Source of the DNA: Clostridiales bacterium
GTDB taxonomy: Bacteria > Bacillota > Clostridia > Lachnospirales > Lachnospiraceae
Assembly (NCBI GenBank): GCA_021203285.1
Contig: JAJQBM010000265.1
Location: 1 to 14,896 of the forward strand
Reading direction: 5' to 3'
Length of the DNA stretch: 14,896 nt
Position numbers and translations under genes: made by a program. Positions 1-7,639 of this stretch are shown here, one piece after another. Every line of letters starts with the position of its first letter. Position 1 is the stretch's first letter. The notes below the pieces were generated by a model that saw nothing but the letters and a program-made list of their open reading frames with translations, was not told where the DNA came from and did no database searches.

Positions 1-87
1 TTCTCTGAAGATTTCCTGGTGCCGGTTGCCTCTGGACATCAGATGATAGACTGCATCCGGATACCATATTCGCTTTTTTCGCGCCAA
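1..87 (-). CDS. REP-associated tyrosine (Y1/IS200-like) transposase, N-terminal 29 codons, runs off left edge
   Basis: The gene starts at a TTG at 87-85, five bases downstream of a perfect AGGAGGT (93-99), and stays open to position 1. The visible protein begins MARKKRIWYPDAVYHLMSRG, followed by NRHQEIFRE. The basic start, the aromatic-Y-P-x-A-x-Y-H core and the SRGN turn are the classic N-terminus of the Y1_Tnp family of REP-associated transposases (RAYTs). In that family the catalytic HUH pair and tyrosine lie further in, outside this window. These single-strand transposases act on short hairpin ends, and a short palindrome lies about 120 bases upstream (208-220). It may be a domesticated single-copy RAYT or an active element; the sequence shown cannot decide. 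The family call rests on only 29 residues. Confidence 0.72.
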   Translation of the reverse strand, partial: MARKKRIWYPDAVYHLMSRGNRHQEIFRE

Positions 88-133
88 GATTCACCTCCTT
101 TCCCTCTCTCTTCTTCATGTAAACGAGTCTAAC

Positions 134-161
134 AAAAAGGCCCCTCTTTCGTCAAGGAGCC
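134..161 (-). terminator. Intrinsic terminator between the GNAT gene and the transposase
   Basis: Read on the minus strand, GGCTCCTT pairs with GAGGGGCC (8 bp, two G-U pairs) around a 7-base loop and is followed directly by TTTTT. It would stop minus-strand transcription coming from the acetyltransferase side before it enters the transposase gene. Confidence 0.55.
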
Positions 162-207
162 CTCCGGTATTCATAAAACTTTTATACATTGTTTATTCTT
201 TTTTCCC

Positions 208-220
208 GGGGTCTGACCCC
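208..220. repeat. REP-like palindrome GGGGTCTGACCCC
   Basis: The two 6-base arms GGGGTC and GACCCC are perfect complements around a single T. Short GC-rich palindromes of this kind are the recognised partners of RAYT transposases, and this one lies about 120 bases upstream of such a gene. Only one copy is visible here, so calling it a REP is inference from context. Confidence 0.5.
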
Positions 221-221
221 T

Positions 222-293
222 CCTAAGCGTCGCATGCATGCATGAAAGCAACCAATCGATGTTCGCTTACAGCTCCGTCTCTTAGGCTTTCAT
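222..293. repeat. Nested, partly mutually exclusive inverted repeats
   Basis: On the plus strand CCTAAG (222-227) is complementary to CTTAGG (281-286), while the overlapping TAAGCG (224-229) is complementary to CGCTTA (264-269). ATGAAAGC (242-249) is complementary to GCTTTCAT (286-293). AAGCAAC (246-252) can also pair with GTTCGCTT (261-268) with one bulged C. GCATGCATGC (232-241) is self-complementary. Several helices compete for the same bases, so alternative folds are possible in DNA or RNA. No known RNA family was recognised. Confidence 0.4.
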
Positions 294-316
294 AGTAATT
301 TTATCAGATCAAAGGG

Positions 317-354
317 AATCCCCGTCATCTGGTTTTTAGGTGGCGGGGATTTTT
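317..354 (+). terminator. Terminator-like hairpin, stronger in the plus direction
   Basis: AATCCCCG (317-324) pairs with CGGGGATT (344-351), extended by three weaker pairs to an 11-bp stem with a 13-base loop. It is followed by a short T run when read on the plus strand. No plus-strand gene precedes it. It also lies 66 bases past the acetyltransferase stop and could act as the 3' stem of that minus-strand transcript, though the minus side has only a poor T tract. Confidence 0.45.
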
Positions 355-416
355 CTCCATTTCCTTACAATTCGGCGTACAGTCCGTAGAACCCGTATGC
401 CAATCAACAGTTGCAA

Positions 417-1184
417 TCACCTGTTTATCTCATCCACAAACTCGCTGCTCCTCGCAGTAAGCTCCACCCATACAGGTCTGAATCCGCTTTTTACTGCATT
501 ACGAACAGATTTGATATTTGACCATGCGGCACAGTAAAATGGCACTTTCCCCTGTTGTAATATTTCAATCGCAAGTTTGCTTGTAACAGCAGAGGCAATA
601 CCTTTTCTGCGATATTCAGGCAGGACATCTACACCAATCTGATACATAGTCTCACAATCAGCAGAACATCCCGCCAATCCTACAAGTTTATCCCTGTCAA
701 ATGCACCAACAGCAAGGACATCCAGTTGTCTTCTTTTTTCACACAAGGCATTTTTCCATTGGGCATTGTAATACTGCTCAAATTGAACCGGTGTTAAAAT
801 CCTGATATCATATGTACAGGGCAACTCCTGCAGCAAATCCAGATCCGGCAAAAATTACTCTGCCATAAAGCAAACCTTGTGTTCGAATCGCGCCAGTTTT
901 TCGTTCAATGCAATCACACTCGGGGATTCAAAACAATGTTCTACATCATACTTGTTGATATACCATTCAACGATTTTTCTCATTCTCGGACTGACCTGCG
1001 CAATAATATTATTTCCATAAGATACCAGATCACATTCAAAAGGTAATGACAGATAAGCTCTTGCGCATTCATGTTTCTGAGAAATAACAACCTTATTCTC
1101 ATCTGAAAGGAAATCCTCAGGTTTACAATTACAATCATATGATGACTGTTGTAACGCTATTTGTAAAATTTTTTTATTTGTCAT
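417..1184 (-). pseudogene. GNAT N-acetyltransferase interrupted by one in-frame TAA
   Basis: The ATG at 1184-1182, with an AGGGG site just upstream, opens a 255-codon reading frame ending at TGA 419-417. Codon 110 (857-855) is TAA, and the frame is unchanged on both sides. Before it runs an N-terminal domain of about 109 residues ending VCFMAE. After it come FLPDLDLLQELP and a GNAT fold with the acetyl-CoA loop YRRKGIAS at about residues 191-198, then the AWSNIKSVRNAVKSGFRP C-terminal block. In relatives as I recall them the two halves form one protein, with tyrosine where the stop lies, so a single TAT/TAC to TAA change explains the break. The GNAT domain might be re-initiated from the TTG at 851, but no good ribosome binding site is visible there. 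The gene lies 64 bases behind the S51 gene and is probably co-transcribed. The substrate is unknown. Confidence 0.8.
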
Positions 1185-1248
1185 GGTTACCCCTTTCGAC
1201 ATATACAATTTTTTATTCTTTTGATTCTTCAACAAACTGGAAGTTGTC

Positions 1249-1989
1249 TTATGCTTTCAAAACTATGGACATCCCATTTTGGCAAATCACGTCAATCTTT
1301 CCGTCTTTAATTTGATATGCTTCTCCCCAAAGTCTGCTAACACCATCTTCAATGGTTATATAACTTCCATCATTCAAAGCAATTATTTCATGTCCCATAC
1401 TATCGGCAAATGTAATATCCTCAATTAACCGCAAGCCATCAAGCCAATCATTTCGCAGACTTTGAAAATGTGGAAAAATATTTATGTTGGTAATGCCCAA
1501 ACCAGGAAGCCATCTCTTATAATTGGGGTCAACTGCTTCCCCTTCAAGTTCTGGACCTGCATATACATTCTCCGCACAGTTCATTGAGCCTGCACTCCAT
1601 GCTATAATCAACCCACCAAAATCTGATAGTTTATCTTTTAGTCCGATTCTATGGAAGAAGCGGTTTTGTGATGGCACATGTCCGCCGGATAGCACTACTA
1701 CATCCATTTCTTTGATTTTGTCTGCCAATGCCATTTTTCTGCTATCACATATTTCCATATATGAAATACTTAGCCCACTCACAGGAAAAGATTGCTTACA
1801 ATACTCACAAATTGCATCGTTTTTCTCATAGGCATCTGGTGTGCCTGCAATAATCAAAACCTTAGAATCTTCTACCCATTCTTTTTGAAGTTTATGTACA
1901 AATCCATTTGCTTCCGACATTGGTACAGGTATCCGTTTTCCGTTTTCCTTTTTTGAGTCACCCATATGGCTTGTCAAGAATATTTTCAT
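1249..1989 (-). CDS. Peptidase E-like (S51 family) Type 1 glutamine amidotransferase-like protein
   Basis: This intact 246-residue protein starts at an ATG preceded by GGAGG. It has the S51/class-I glutamine amidotransferase-like fold. The nucleophile elbow WSAGSM places the catalytic serine at about residue 132, an SGGH turn lies at 101-104, and a PHF motif gives a histidine at about 174. Peptidase E proper cleaves Asp-X dipeptides, and many Firmicutes members of this branch have no assigned substrate, so dipeptidase activity is inference. No signal peptide is present, so it should be cytoplasmic. It is the first gene of a two-gene minus-strand unit with the broken GNAT gene and has a near-perfect -10 box upstream (2031-2036). 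The unit appears AT-richer than the rest of the window, which may mean it was acquired. Confidence 0.85.
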   Translation of the reverse strand: MKIFLTSHMGDSKKENGKRIPVPMSEANGFVHKLQKEWVEDSKVLIIAGTPDAYEKNDAICEYCKQSFPVSGLSISYMEICDSRKMALADKIKEMDVVVLSGGHVPSQNRFFHRIGLKDKLSDFGGLIIAWSAGSMNCAENVYAGPELEGEAVDPNYKRWLPGLGITNINIFPHFQSLRNDWLDGLRLIEDITFADSMGHEIIALNDGSYITIEDGVSRLWGEAYQIKDGKIDVICQNGMSIVLKA

Positions 1990-2030
1990 TCCTGCCTCCG
2001 TAAATTCCGATTTGTCAATCTGACACGGTC

Positions 2031-2059
2031 ATTATACATCATCCAGCCCTCGTTTAATA
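2031..2059 (-). promoter_or_regulatory. Candidate promoter of the S51-GNAT pair
   Basis: Read on the minus strand, a perfect TATAAT (2036-2031) lies 41 bases before the ATG. The hexamer 17 bases further upstream (TATTAA, 2059-2054) is a poor match to TTGACA, so the call rests on the -10 box. Confidence 0.42.
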
Positions 2060-2061
2060 GA

Positions 2062-2379
2062 TGGCATTCGAGGATTTTTCAGCGTATAATTTTTTCAAAA
2101 TGTCTTTACGAGCTGATTTCTTCCCCTAATTTTGAAAGCAGTGTGCTGGATATGTGCCTGTCCATGTGTCTGGAAAAAGCAGATGCTGACACAAAACTGT
2201 TTGCCGGATACGAAACGGACTCACGCCGCAGATGGAACTGCTATTTTGTCGTATGTGGTATGCGCGGTGTGATCGAATGCTGGTTAAAAGACGGCATGAG
2301 AGAGGACCCGGAGATTTTAGCTTCTTATTGCACGGAATGGATGTACCGGTTGCTAAGCTCGACAGAGAAAAATGATTAA
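2062..2379 (+). pseudogene. 3' remnant of a TetR-type transcriptional regulator
   Basis: The frame ending at TAA 2379 encodes a segment with ELISSPNFESSVLDMCL, then WNCYFVVCGMRGVIECWLKD and GMREDPEILASYCTEWMYRL. This pattern of an F-x-x-G-x-x-G-V-I-x-x-W-L segment followed by a proline-containing cap helix resembles the ligand-binding/dimerisation half of TetR-family repressors. No helix-turn-helix can be found upstream. The same frame runs back only into DNA that is the antisense start of the S51 gene, so the DNA-binding half has been lost. It lies 142 bases upstream of ferritin on the same strand. The family call is moderate, based on the C-terminal pattern alone. Confidence 0.55.
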
Positions 2380-2412
2380 GGTACAAAATCAAGAGTACAC
2401 AGCGCTTCCGCG

Positions 2413-2441
2413 TTGACAGCATCCGCCCCTCATGCTAAGAT
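2413..2441 (+). promoter_or_regulatory. Sigma-A type promoter of ferritin
   Basis: A perfect TTGACA (2413-2418) is separated by exactly 17 bases from TAAGAT (2436-2441, 4 of 6 matches to TATAAT). The expected start is near 2448, giving a leader of about 75 bases to the ferritin ATG. Confidence 0.6.
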
Positions 2442-2451
2442 ACTTTGTATC
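2439..2451. promoter_or_regulatory. Operator-like palindrome over the ferritin -10 box and start
   Basis: GATAC and GTATC are perfect 5-base arms around TTT. The site overlaps the end of the -10 hexamer and the predicted start, the usual place for a repressor site. It does not match the Fur, PerR or DtxR consensus I know, so the regulator is unknown. Confidence 0.33.
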
Positions 2452-2521
2452 GAAATCAGATTCCGGACAAAGACAATGACCGGATCCAAACCTATTTTCA
2501 TATTCGACAGAAGGAATACAT

Positions 2522-3034
2522 ATGTTAGATAAAAATGTAGCGGCACTGCTCAACGATCAGATCAACAAAGAATTTTACTCCGCCTACCTTTACCTTGATT
2601 TTTCTAATTATTACAAGGATGAGGGGCTGGACGGATACGCGAACTGGTATTTTATCCAGGCGCAGGAGGAGCGCGACCACGCCGTTCTCATGCTGCAGTA
2701 CCTGCAGAATAACGGGGAGCGCGTTACATTGGAAGCGATCGCGAAGCCGGACAAAGAATATGCCGATCTGGCGGACCCGCTGAAATTCGGCCTGGAGCAT
2801 GAGCGCTATGTAACATCGCTCATCAACAACATTTACGCGGCGGCCCTGAAGGTAAACGATTTCCGAACCATGCAGTTCCTCGACTGGTTTGTCAAGGAGC
2901 AGGGCGAGGAGGAGGACAACGCGGAGACGAACCTGAAGCGCTACCAGCGTTTCGGCTCAGATATGAAGGCCCTGTATGATCTTGACAGCGAGCTCGCTGC
3001 CAGAGTCTACACCGCTCCCTCTCTGGTACTGTGA
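2522..3034 (+). CDS. ftnA: Ferritin (non-haem, FtnA type)
   Basis: This intact 170-residue protein starts at ATG 2522, six bases after AAGGA (2511-2515). It forms the 24-subunit iron storage cage and oxidises Fe(II) at a di-iron centre. The ligands expected for bacterial FtnA are present at the family positions: E17, E50, H53, E94, Q127 and E130 for sites A and B, plus E49, E126 and E129 for a third site. Y24 is also conserved. It lacks a haem-binding methionine at the bacterioferritin position as far as I can judge, and its length is normal. It is a single-gene transcript with its own promoter (2413-2441) and a strong terminator (3061-3095). The TetR remnant just upstream is not likely to control it now. 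Confidence 0.95.
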   Translation: MLDKNVAALLNDQINKEFYSAYLYLDFSNYYKDEGLDGYANWYFIQAQEERDHAVLMLQYLQNNGERVTLEAIAKPDKEYADLADPLKFGLEHERYVTSLINNIYAAALKVNDFRTMQFLDWFVKEQGEEEDNAETNLKRYQRFGSDMKALYDLDSELAARVYTAPSLVL

Positions 3035-3060
3035 AAATTGATGCTTTTTTCAAAAAATCA

Positions 3061-3095
3061 GTGGGATCTGAACAAACGTCAGATCCCACATTTTC
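3061..3095 (+). terminator. Strong bidirectional terminator between ferritin and the convergent surface-protein gene
   Basis: GTGGGATCTGA (3061-3071) and TCAGATCCCAC (3079-3089) form a perfect 11-bp stem with a 7-base loop. The plus strand is followed by ATTTTCTTT. On the minus strand the stem is followed by a T6 run from the A-rich bases at 3052-3057. It therefore serves both ferritin and the surface-protein gene ending at 3097. Confidence 0.88.
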
Positions 3096-3096
3096 T

Positions 3097-6000
3097 TTAT
3101 CTGCCTGTATGTTTCCTTTTACAGATACCGATTCCTGCGGCACAGCCTGCGCCGCAGAGTGCGAGGAGGATCCAGCGATATATGGCGGCTGTATCTCCGG
3201 TAGCCGCAACGGCCGCAGCAGTTGTCGCGGAAGTCGATCCGGAGTCGGTGGTGCCTGTCTGAGTGGCAGTATATGCCGGAACAGCTGTGTTGTCAAAGGT
3301 TTCAGTCCAGCCGATTAAGATCGGGGACAGGCCGGTCAGCACTACATGAATACCGTCGTCTGCCTCCGTGACCGCGGGCGTTTCCGTGTTGCCCGCAACG
3401 GTGTTCAGACGGGCGGAGGTTACCGCAAACATATGTATAAGGAAGTAGTCGTGGGTGTTTTTCCCGGTGCCGTCCGGATAAGGGATTACGGCTTCGATAC
3501 CCTCCGTCGGAAAATCTTCCTCGGTGGCATCTCTCCATTTGCCGTCTGTGAGGATCCGAAGCTGAACATCATAGACCACGGAGTCCTCCGCGGAATATCC
3601 CTCTGTGAGGGTTACAAGCTGGCTTTGGAGTTCGGAAGTTATTTTCTCTACCGTGTCAAAAACCGATGGCTTTCAGATCATTACTGATCACATCATCGGT
3701 CAGAGACTGCATGACTGTCTGCGTCACCGTGGCGCTTTCAGCAGAGCCGCCGGATGTTCCGGTGGCAGCAATCACCTCGCTGTATTCATCAGAGTATTCT
3801 GTATTATTAAAGACGCAGGTAGCTGTGTAAACGGTGCTGCCGTTTTCTGCTGCAGTTGCTGCCGTGGTCGCCGTGGTCACGGTGCAATTCACCGTCTCCT
3901 CATCCCCGCATTTGGAGCAGGTAAAAACGGCGGTGCAGGAAGAGTGATCCGTTGCCCAGTGGAATGCCGGTTCTCCGTAGGTGTGTCCTGTTGGTGTGTC
4001 CCCGACCGCATAGGCCGCTACCGTACCGCTCACTTCAAAGGCTGTGAGCAGAATCGGCGTTCCGGAGACGGACGCCTCCGCACTGATGAAATAAAGCCCT
4101 TCCGGACTGATATCGCTGGACAGCGAGGCGCCCGAGGAGGGATCTTCCAAATAATCCCTTGAATTGCTGTAGTTTACAAAATATGCATTGGACGGATCGG
4201 TGATATCATACATCATGATTCCGCCGACACGCTCTAATGCGATGAAGGCATAGGTTCTGCTGCCGACGGTTCCGACTGTGACGGTCTCCGGTTCCGGGCC
4301 TTTTTTCTGTGAGCGGCTGTCATAGTCATTGTCATCATTTGAGCAGTTGAAGTAGCTGGCGACATATTTGGCCGTATTTTTCTCAAAATCATTTGCGCTG
4401 TCATATACCTGAGTCAGTCCGCCGGAGGAAACCTGATAGATGGAGAAGGAGCGCCCGCCGAACAGAACCGTTTTTCCGGACGGCAGCCCGTCTGTCACAT
4501 CCGCATTGATTGTCCGCACTTTTTCTGCAGTGCTTCCGTCGGAGGCGGTGAGCGTAGTTTTTGATTCATTCGAATAACTTCCCCACTCACGGGAATCGCC
4601 CTCATTTGCGGTCAGGATGTAGGTCTGGCCGCCCACTGTGTATATGGAAATGCCGTCCGGCATATAGGCTACGATCGCATCGGGATAGGTTTTCGCGACA
4701 TAATCCCCGTCATCTATGAGGTCGATGGCATTTGCTTCCATGCTCAGATCTTTATATCCGAGAGAGTAGATGCCGGTGAAGGCTCCGCTGTCTAAATCCA
4801 GCACGGCGATGGCGTTTGCTTCCTGCAGCACCACATATGCGGTCGTGTCAGTCGCCGCGATGTATTCCGGCTCAAGATCAGCACTGACAGATACCCCTTT
4901 TGCGAGAATGACACCGGCGGAAACCAGTGCTTCCCGCTGGCTGTCATAAGCGGTAAAGTCAACCGTTTTCACGGCGGAAGCGGAGAGGTTGTCCGTATCC
5001 AGCGTAATGATCGAGACAGAACCGAGGGGATCGGTGGTTCCGGATCCGTAACCCTCACGCGGTTCGCCCTCGTTGGCGGAAAGAATCTTTGTTCCATCCG
5101 GTGTAAAGCAGACCATGTCCGGTTGGCAGCCGACTTCTATCGCGGTGAGAAGCTCGCGGCTGATTGTATCGATAAGGGCGACATATCCGTTGTCCGCATA
5201 TCCCTCTGCCTGCAGGGCGACCGCTGCGATGCCGAGATCCGAATTGATGGATACGGAGGTCATGTCCCCGTAGAAGAAGTCCGGGTACGCTTCTGCCATA
5301 AGTGATTTTACATCAAGCTCCTCGGCGGTAAGGTTGTCTGTGGCGGCATCGGACAGATCACAGGTGAGGGTCTTGAGATCAATGATCTCCAGCATGCCGG
5401 TCTTACCGTTGACCGACCATGCGGTATTATTGGCGGAGTCATAAGAGATAATTTCGGTCACCCCGCCGTCCGCATCGGATACACCGCTTACATAAGAGCC
5501 CAGCTTTGTCAGGTCAACGCTGCCGGAGGAACCGTTTGTAAATCCCTCTTTTTTCAGTGTATATCCCTGATCGACCTTGCTGACTCTCACCGCAAAGGAT
5601 GCCGTCCCGGCGGCATAGGATTCTGTCTCCGCCGCAGTCACCGTGATTGTCGCAGTCCCGACTCCGAGGGCAGTGATCTCCCCGGTTTCGCTTACCGTCA
5701 CACAGGAGGGGTTCGACGAGGTGTAGGCGATGGTTCCATTATCGCTTGCCGCCGCAGTGATCTGGTAGGTATCTCCCTTTGTGAGAGAGATTGTCGTTTC
5801 GGAGGTGACGGAGTTCCCGGAGGCGTCCGTTACCGTCACAGTCTGGGCGTCCTTTCCGGCAACATAGGTGCCCACATGCGGGCCGTTGTCAGCTGAGACA
5901 GTGACGCTGTAGTCAATTTCCACACAGTCGGTTGCGTTATTGTCTGTGTCCGCGAAGGCGGATCGGCGAACTGCTTTTTTCTTGGACTGGATGCCACTGT

Positions 6001-6580
6001 AACTGCCCTCATAGACCAGTGGTGCCTGTTCCGTTGTTTTATCGTTTCCTTGGGCGGCAAGGCAGTCCACATAGGAAATGTTTGCTGTTGTGATGTCTCC
6101 CGTGAGATCATTGGAGAGCGTATCTGTTCCTTTTACTAGGACGACGGAGAATCCCTTGTTGTGAATAATTATACTCCATTCCTGATTACCGGCCGGGACT
6201 TCGTATTTAACATTTTTTTGACTTGTGACCGCCGCGCAGCGGATCAGGTAGTAATCCTTCGAGCCAATTGTGCCGGTCAGTTTCAGTACCTGCCACGCAG
6301 AAGAATCATCCCCGTCTTTACTGGATTTATACTAGATAGTCCAGCCAGACAGATCCACAGCCTCCGCGGTCGGGTTGTACAGCTCGATAAAGCTGTGGGA
6401 GGCGTAACCGTCGGTCGAACCCCCGTATACCTGATTGATGATCACATGGTTCAGCGGCGTCTCCGTGGCCGCCGACGCGGTGACGGTCAGCGGGAATCCT
6501 GCCGTCAAAGCAGACAGTACCGTCACGGCAGTCAGCAGGAGAGTGGCGAGCGTGGCTCGTATTCGGTGTTTGATTTTCAT
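3097..6580 (-). pseudogene. Secreted wall-anchored 'choice-of-anchor I' type protein, broken by TAG and a frameshift
   Basis: The ATG at 6580 (AAGGAAG upstream) opens what was a protein of about 1160 residues. Codons 1-82 give a signal peptide (basic start, hydrophobic core, cut near TASA at 35-38) and the start of a lamin-tail domain ending DLSGWTI. Codon 83 (6334-6332) is TAG, and the same frame then continues YKSSKDGDDSSAW, so CAG to TAG is likely. Further domains are a Big2-like Ig domain (about 229-335) and a long propeller-like region with SANEGEPREG and TANEGDSREWG, both typical of choice-of-anchor I proteins. Next is a CxxC-containing HTYGEP repeat (about 866-936). At the five T bases complementary to 3662-3658 the frame hits TGA. 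Dropping one T restores DTVEKITSEL and the rest to TGA-free 3097. The tail has VAATGD, a membrane helix and KRKHTGR, resembling a sortase signal. The exact function of the family is uncertain; some members are labelled alkaline phosphatase-like. Confidence 0.85.
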
Positions 6581-6733
6581 ACTCTTTCTTCCTTTCTGAT
6601 ATCAGATTTTATTTCCTATAATAATCGCTCTGTGTAAATTCCCATGTGTTTCAGCCGTAAAGTTTGAGGAAAATTTAATCGACGGGAAATGAATTCGCTC
6701 TGATTTTTGTCGTGCGGTGTAAATATAGTTACT

Positions 6734-7639
6734 TCACAGAATTTTCTTCTTTTTAAATATCCAGATACAAATGCCGACTACGACGAGGCTCAGCATCACC
6801 ACAAAGGGATATCCCTGTTTCAGCTCCGGCATATTCTCAAAATTCATCCCGTACCATCCGGTGATCAATGTAAGCGGGAAAAATATCGTGGAGATCACCG
6901 TCAGAAACTGCATATTCTTATTCTGCCGTTCGTCTGCCATCGTCTGATAAGCATCGCGCACCTGCTGTGCATATTCCAGAAGCGAGCTTACCCGGTCTTT
7001 CTGCCGTTCCGCGCGGTCCGCGATCGTATTAAAATATTTCAGCTGCTTTTTCGCAAAATACCGGTCTTCGTTTTCCTCCAGTTCCCGGGCCATGTCCATG
7101 ATCTGGTCATAATAACCCCGCAGTGTCAGAAGCTGCTTCCGGATGGGCTGGAGCCGGCTCTGAACATTCTCAGAAATTCCCTTCGGAATCTCATCCTCCA
7201 TCTCCATGAGTTCATTTTCAAATGATTCCAGCAGGACGGAATCCCGTGCCATCATCTCAAAAAGGAAATAATATAAAAACCGCTCCCTCCGCATTTTCTG
7301 CTGCGCCCGCTTGACGCGGATCTGCTTAATGATGCGCTCGGTAAATTCCGTATTATCAATAATATACTGTTCCGTTATAACAAAGGCAATCTGATAGCGC
7401 TTCCCAAGAACATCCAGAATCCGGGGGACGGCCAGTGTCCCGTAAATACAATCCTGCTGGCTCTCTGCCTTGCAAAAATAAATACCGGATAGTGTCGGCT
7501 CCGTCTCCACATGGAGGGAGAGTGTCTCGAACAGAATCGGACACTCATTCTCCGATATCAGAAAAACAGCCGGCTGATCTGTGTGAAGAACCGCATTCAG
7601 ATCGGTCTCTGGAAGCTGGGCATCCAACAGAAGGATCAT
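6734..7639 (-). CDS. CorA-like divalent cation (Mg2+) channel
   Basis: The start is taken as ATG 7639-7637, which overlaps the TGA of the transporter gene in an ATGA and has GGGGAGG upstream. A longer frame upstream has no site of its own. The 301-residue protein has the CorA layout: a soluble alpha/beta N-terminal domain, a long charged helical stalk (about 95-245), then two membrane helices near the C-terminus. The signature GMN is at 264-266 (TGWYGMN) and an MPEL-type periplasmic loop follows at 270-273. The tail is KKKK-rich. CorA pentamers carry Mg2+, sometimes Co2+ or Ni2+. Short clostridial CorA-like proteins vary in substrate, so Mg2+ is the family default and not proven. The four-base overlap implies translational coupling with the Na/Pi cotransporter. 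Confidence 0.88.
   Translation of the reverse strand: MILLLDAQLPETDLNAVLHTDQPAVFLISENECPILFETLSLHVETEPTLSGIYFCKAESQQDCIYGTLAVPRILDVLGKRYQIAFVITEQYIIDNTEFTERIIKQIRVKRAQQKMRRERFLYYFLFEMMARDSVLLESFENELMEMEDEIPKGISENVQSRLQPIRKQLLTLRGYYDQIMDMARELEENEDRYFAKKQLKYFNTIADRAERQKDRVSSLLEYAQQVRDAYQTMADERQNKNMQFLTVISTIFFPLTLITGWYGMNFENMPELKQGYPFVVMLSLVVVGICIWIFKKKKIL

Larger units (their letters stand above)
88..416. other. Gene-free region upstream of the transposase, rich in inverted repeats
   Basis: No credible coding region is seen on either strand in these 329 bases. The stretch holds the transposase ribosome binding site (93-99), a minus-strand terminator (134-161), a 13-bp palindrome (208-220), a nested inverted-repeat segment (222-293) and a plus-strand terminator-like hairpin (317-354). 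The density of hairpins next to a Y1 transposase suggests the non-coding end of a RAYT/REP-type element, but no element boundary or target-site duplication could be defined. Confidence 0.6.

Noticed and set aside
88..138. TTGACG-N18-TAGACT as the transposase promoter
   Set aside because: The -35 part sits inside the terminator stem-loop and the -10 match is poor, so the terminator explanation is better.
222..286. Integron attC-like site (CCTAAG and CTTAGG arms about 60 bases apart)
   Set aside because: The arms lack the required AAC/GTT ends, no cassette gene or integrase is present, and the internal boxes do not fit the attC layout.
3656..4162. Plus-strand open frames opposite the surface-protein gene
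   Set aside because: They are antisense to conserved domains, have no ribosome binding sites and show no recognisable protein features.
417..6580. Stop-codon reassignment in this organism
   Set aside because: The in-frame TAA and TAG stand for different expected residues, and both codons also terminate intact genes in the window.
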